Shown piece after piece: positions 60,745-64,000 of a DNA stretch of 64,000 nucleotides; position 1 is the stretch's first letter, and every line of letters begins with the position of its first letter. The notes beneath the pieces were generated by a model that was given only the letters and a program-made list of their open reading frames with translations, did no database searches and was not told the origin of the DNA. Position numbers and translations under genes: made by a program. Source of the DNA: Epinephelus fuscoguttatus (taxonomy: Eukaryota > Chordata > Actinopteri > Perciformes > Serranidae); contig NC_064761.1 in NCBI RefSeq assembly GCF_011397635.1, positions 35,986,143-36,050,142 on the forward strand, written 5' to 3'.

Positions 60745-60900
60745 GTTGGTAATCTGTCAGAAAATGGTGAAAAACGTTTGATTACTGTTTCCTTAAAGTC
60801 CAAGATGACATCCTCAAGTGTCTTGTTTTGTCGGAAATCCAAAGATATTCAGTTTACTGTCATAGAGGAGTAAGAAAACTAGAAAATACCCAAACGGATT
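60745..60900 (-). mobile_element. non-autonomous element (GGGCTGCAACTA family), copy 3, partial
   Basis: Read on the minus strand this fragment gives TTTACTGTCAT-type, ACTGAATATCTTTGGATTTC, AAGACACTTGAGGATGTCAT and CACCATTTTCTGACAGATTA blocks in the same order as copies 1 and 2. Confidence 0.5.
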
Positions 60901-61720
60901 ATCTTATTAGTTTGCAGTTAGTTGAGTAGTTTGCTGCTCTACAGTGACACACAGTTATATGCTCACATTAACTGTATAGCATGCAAAGATTTGTGCATAG
61001 ATCTCACTGCTTTTTATTCCACGCATCAAATTCCCAGCGATGAAAAACCTTTTATGAGCAAACAAGAATATCAACTGCTCACTAAAAGGTTACAAAGCTC
61101 TCTTCCTTGTCACTGAAGATTCCCTTTTCATGTGTTTTCTTTCCCCTGAAGAGAAGAGAATCTTTTGTTATCGAGCCTTTTAGCAAGAGTGGATCCTTTT
61201 AATGTCACCTTCAGGATTCATATGTTATTAGACATCGCTTCAGATAAAAGATGAAACCAGGCCAGCAAGGCGAGAGCGCGGTTTAGGAGCAGAGGCAGTA
61301 AAAGGATTGAACACAGGTTCTTTTTGTTCAGCTACAGAATATAAAATGATATGTGTAAAACCTCCCAGAGAGCAGGAGGGAGTGACACAGACACAAGTTC
61401 TGACTGAGTGTCTGCAAAGCAGTCTCTTCGTTCCTGAGTGGCAGCTCACATCCAAATTGTCTAGTGATATGTAATGCTTAATGAACCAGATAAACATGTC
61501 TTTAAATGAGCGGACAGCCTTACCAACCCCCCCTCTTTCATCAAACTGGTGGGTCCCCATCCCAGCCAGCCCCCACACACACCACCACCCGTCCCCCATG
61601 GACTCATGCTGTTCAGGGCCCCAGACCATCAGAACAGAGCCTGGCTAATGGAAAGCTTTCAAGGCAGCCAGAGAAAAATGTCGGCTCTCATTTGGCCTTC
61701 ACCATTTTCTGATGTCACTG

Positions 61721-61723
<3 letters not shown>

Positions 61724-61783
<60 letters not shown>
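61724..61783 (+). repeat. (TG)n microsatellite, about 30 units
   Basis: Uninterrupted TG/GT tract. The overlapping open frame containing a Cys-Val run is an artefact. Confidence 0.95.
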
Positions 61784-61784
<1 letters not shown>

Positions 61785-62229
61785 TCATAGAATCACACAC
61801 ACGCACACCTTGGGACATGCCATTATAAACAGGCCTGAAAACTGAAAACATCAACAGTGTCCATCCCCTCCACACACAGACTCACATCTGCATTAGCCTA
61901 CATGTATGTGTCATTTGGGCTGAGAACATTATTATTATTATTGATGATGATGGTTATTATCATTATTATAAGCAATAGTAGTTATTATGATCAACTTAAG
62001 TTTTTAAGCGCTTTTCTAAACAACAATTACCTACAACATAGAGTCTAAACAAACAAATACAAAACAAAAATACAAAATAGAAATATAATTTCAAAGACAA
62101 TGGGGGATGGAATCGGTAAAATCAAAGGAAGCTGTATGAAAAAGCTGTGATTTGAGAAGCAATTTAAGAGAGTATATAGAGTGGTAAGTTGCCTGGACGT
62201 GTGATGCTTTACAAGTCCTAGGGGTCCCA

Positions 62230-62570
62230 CAGTCATGGAAAAACTGGAAAAGTCATCGAAATTCTAAATCTCATTGTACAGACCTGGAAAAGTCATTCGT
62301 AAAAATTCTTGAAATTTTTGGATAAGGATCGTTGTGGTTTCGTTACGTTAGAATTAGCTGCTTATATCTACAAAGGAAGCAGGTCCTTGTCCACGGGGAT
62401 CGCCATGTTTCACAGCCATGTTTCTATAGTAGCCCAGAACAGACAAAACAAACAATGGTTTAGACAGTGCCATTTACGTTTTCACAGCCCAGTCTCATTC
62501 CAAAGTTTGTCGCATACCAGGGCTTTGGCAGTGACTTCCAGCATCAGACACTGACGACAAAAGGCGTCCT
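62230..62570 (+). repeat. interspersed repeat of unknown class
   Basis: Contains ATCTACAAAGGAAGCAGGTC, CGCCATGTTTCACAGCCATG and ATAGTAGCCCAGAACAGACA in an arrangement familiar from fish genomes, preceded by repeated CTGGAAAAGTCAT words (62241-62300). A related TCATGG/TTGAAAATT block is at about 63737-63800. Confidence 0.45.
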
Positions 62571-62613
62571 TTCACATCTGCATGACAAGCAGCCTGTCGC
62601 CGTTGTTGTGTAA

Positions 62614-63364
62614 CTGTACGTTCAAACCAGAAGCTTCCAAAGAGGCAAAGTCTCACGCGGACGCCCAAGAAGCACGACTGTCAAAAATATTTGTGCAGCT
62701 TTGGTTGCTCTAGTCGCTCATCACGTGAATCATTGAACGTTCGATCGTGCTTGTCAATTTGAAGGAGCCACAAAGCGCACTAATGGCTTGAAAGCAGCGT
62801 AGTTGCTGCTTGCGGTTGTCCAGTCAAAAAGCTCATAGTTGGCCTACAGAAAGTTATGTTTGGTCAATGAGAACAGAAAACAGAAATAGAACACCTCATA
62901 GTTAAACAATAAAGCCTACAATTCTCTCCTCTGTTACTAACATTACACACTTTAAAACTCACCAGACCAACCAACTACCTCCGCGATGCAGCCCCAAGCC
63001 TCATTCTTTTTATTTTGGTCTCTGCAACCGAACAGCGACACATTATAAAGGACTAAGTGGGCACGAACGCAAGTAATAAACTTCTCGATATTGTGTGCTG
63101 TAGGAACCAAAGTTCTATGGCTTGTTCTCTGGGACCCGCTTCATCGAAGCACGTCAGCATTCCGACTGGTTGTCGCCGAACCGCAGCAGAGCTCGTTACC
63201 ATAAAGTTAAACTAGTTTTTATTCTCCTCTGGACCGCTCCGGTTGCTTTGGTTGCCCAAGACAAGCGGCTGACGACCAGGTCCCCCAAGTCGCCGGGCTG
63301 TCATTGAAAATTAATAACTTCCATTGTTTTGGAAGCTCTGGTTGCTGTTGGTTTGAACGTACAG
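62614..63364. mobile_element. 751-bp TIR element flanked by TAA
   Basis: The ends CTGTACGTTCAAACCA (62614-62629) and its exact complement (63349-63364) are 16-bp perfect inverted repeats. TAA flanks both sides (62611-62613 and 63365-63367), the 3-bp target duplication typical of PIF/Harbinger elements. No transposase frame: non-autonomous. Confidence 0.85.
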
Positions 63365-63367
63365 TAA

Positions 63368-64000
63368 TGGGGGCTTAAGTCCGAGCAGGGTGGCTGAGAG
63401 GGATGGTGGATGCGTCCAATAACCACTGACTTTCACCCAGGAGGCCTGTGTTCGCTTCCTGTATGATTGTAAAGCCATACCCTGTTTTTCTTTCTAAAGC
63501 CAACCACATGCGACAACAGGTTGTTTCCCCTCATGCTTGAAAGCCAATGCCAGACTGAAATAAATGCTTTTAAAGTTTTTTTTTTTTAAATATGTATTGA
63601 CTATGCCTGTAGTTAAAGCAAATAAGAACATAACCAACTATTAGACATTTAAAACGATTTTTTTTTTTAAATTTTCACATGACATTTGGAGTTTAGTACA
63701 CTGTGCAGTTTGGTTAATGTACATATATGTTGTCAGAGGTCATGGGAGTTTTATCATAGATCCTTGAAAATTAATGGAAAGGTTCTGAAATTTTGTCAGT
63801 GCAAATATGCTAAAAACCCTGAAGTTCACATCACACTTTTAAATTCCTTATTTTCCTTCTATAATTTGGCAGCCAGGGCAGAGAAGCTGAAACAGGTGTA
63901 ATAAGCCCGTCTCTTAGCTCTACTTAAAAGCCCGAGGTCTGTACAGTATGTAGGCTGTCGAAGGCTTTCTGATTAAGGCAGGTGATAATTCTGTTGCAAA
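63368..64000. other. window end, no gene recognised
   Basis: Contains poly-T/poly-A tracts (about 63580 and 63660) and repeat-like words (63410-63540). A short segment flanked by splice-like AG and GTGTAA (about 63871-63896) is far too small to support an exon. Confidence 0.5.

Noticed and set aside
61240-61629. 129-codon minus-strand frame
   Set aside because: No domain, no splice partners, composition like non-coding DNA around it.
63871-63896. Possible mini-exon flanked by AG and GTGTAA
   Set aside because: 26 nt, no partner exon and weak donor; cannot be supported.

Overview
The window is vertebrate nuclear DNA, almost certainly from a ray-finned (teleost) fish. Its genes are split by GT-AG introns, and their encoded proteins align with vertebrate-specific families. 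The introns are full of repeat types familiar from fish: LINE reverse-transcriptase scraps, short terminal-inverted-repeat DNA transposons, and GT/GATA microsatellites. There is no bacterial, viral or CRISPR content.

Three genes can be reconstructed exon by exon with consistent splice phases. (1) btbd8, plus strand, 2048-36864: 18 coding exons and 1,570 codons plus stop. It joins an N-terminal double BTB/BACK-like half to a long low-complexity, lysine/serine then acidic C-terminal half; the latter was once annotated separately in mammals as KIAA1107/APache. (2) spo16 (C1orf146), plus strand, 38592-40567: five exons, 172 aa, a meiotic crossover factor. (3) glmn (glomulin), minus strand, 50375-40845: 18 coding exons, 591 aa, an RBX1-binding inhibitor of cullin-RING ligases. 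This order and orientation match my recollection of human 1p22 (BTBD8 - C1orf146 - GLMN). spo16 and glmn converge tail to tail with only 277 bp between stop codons, and their poly(A) signals interlock, so their 3' UTRs should overlap as antisense.

Layout: 1-2047 is probable btbd8 promoter/5' region plus a LINE tail. 2048-36864 is btbd8, whose introns hold most of the mobile-element debris (LINE scraps, fold-back elements, a hAT-like element, a piggyBac-like element, a ~58-bp minisatellite). 36865-38440 is the btbd8 3' UTR, A-rich DNA and a GATA microsatellite. 38440-40800 is spo16, with a G/T-rich minisatellite in intron 2. 40590-50440 is glmn. 50450-64000 (about 13.5 kb) shows no coding exon that I can support. 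It holds several repeat families, two well-bounded TIR elements (53914-54253 and 62614-63364) and some non-repeat blocks that might be regulatory. The head-to-head neighbour I would expect from mammals (RPAP2) is not recognisable in it.

The three genes do not form a pathway together: BTBD8 is an endocytic/vesicle protein, SPO16 is meiotic and glomulin is a ubiquitin-ligase regulator. I see no convincing novel biological system. The observations most worth testing are splice-level (a 78-nt stop-free intron in btbd8, a competing frame-shifting acceptor, a NAGNAG acceptor), the spo16/glmn antisense overlap, and the well-bounded transposon copies.
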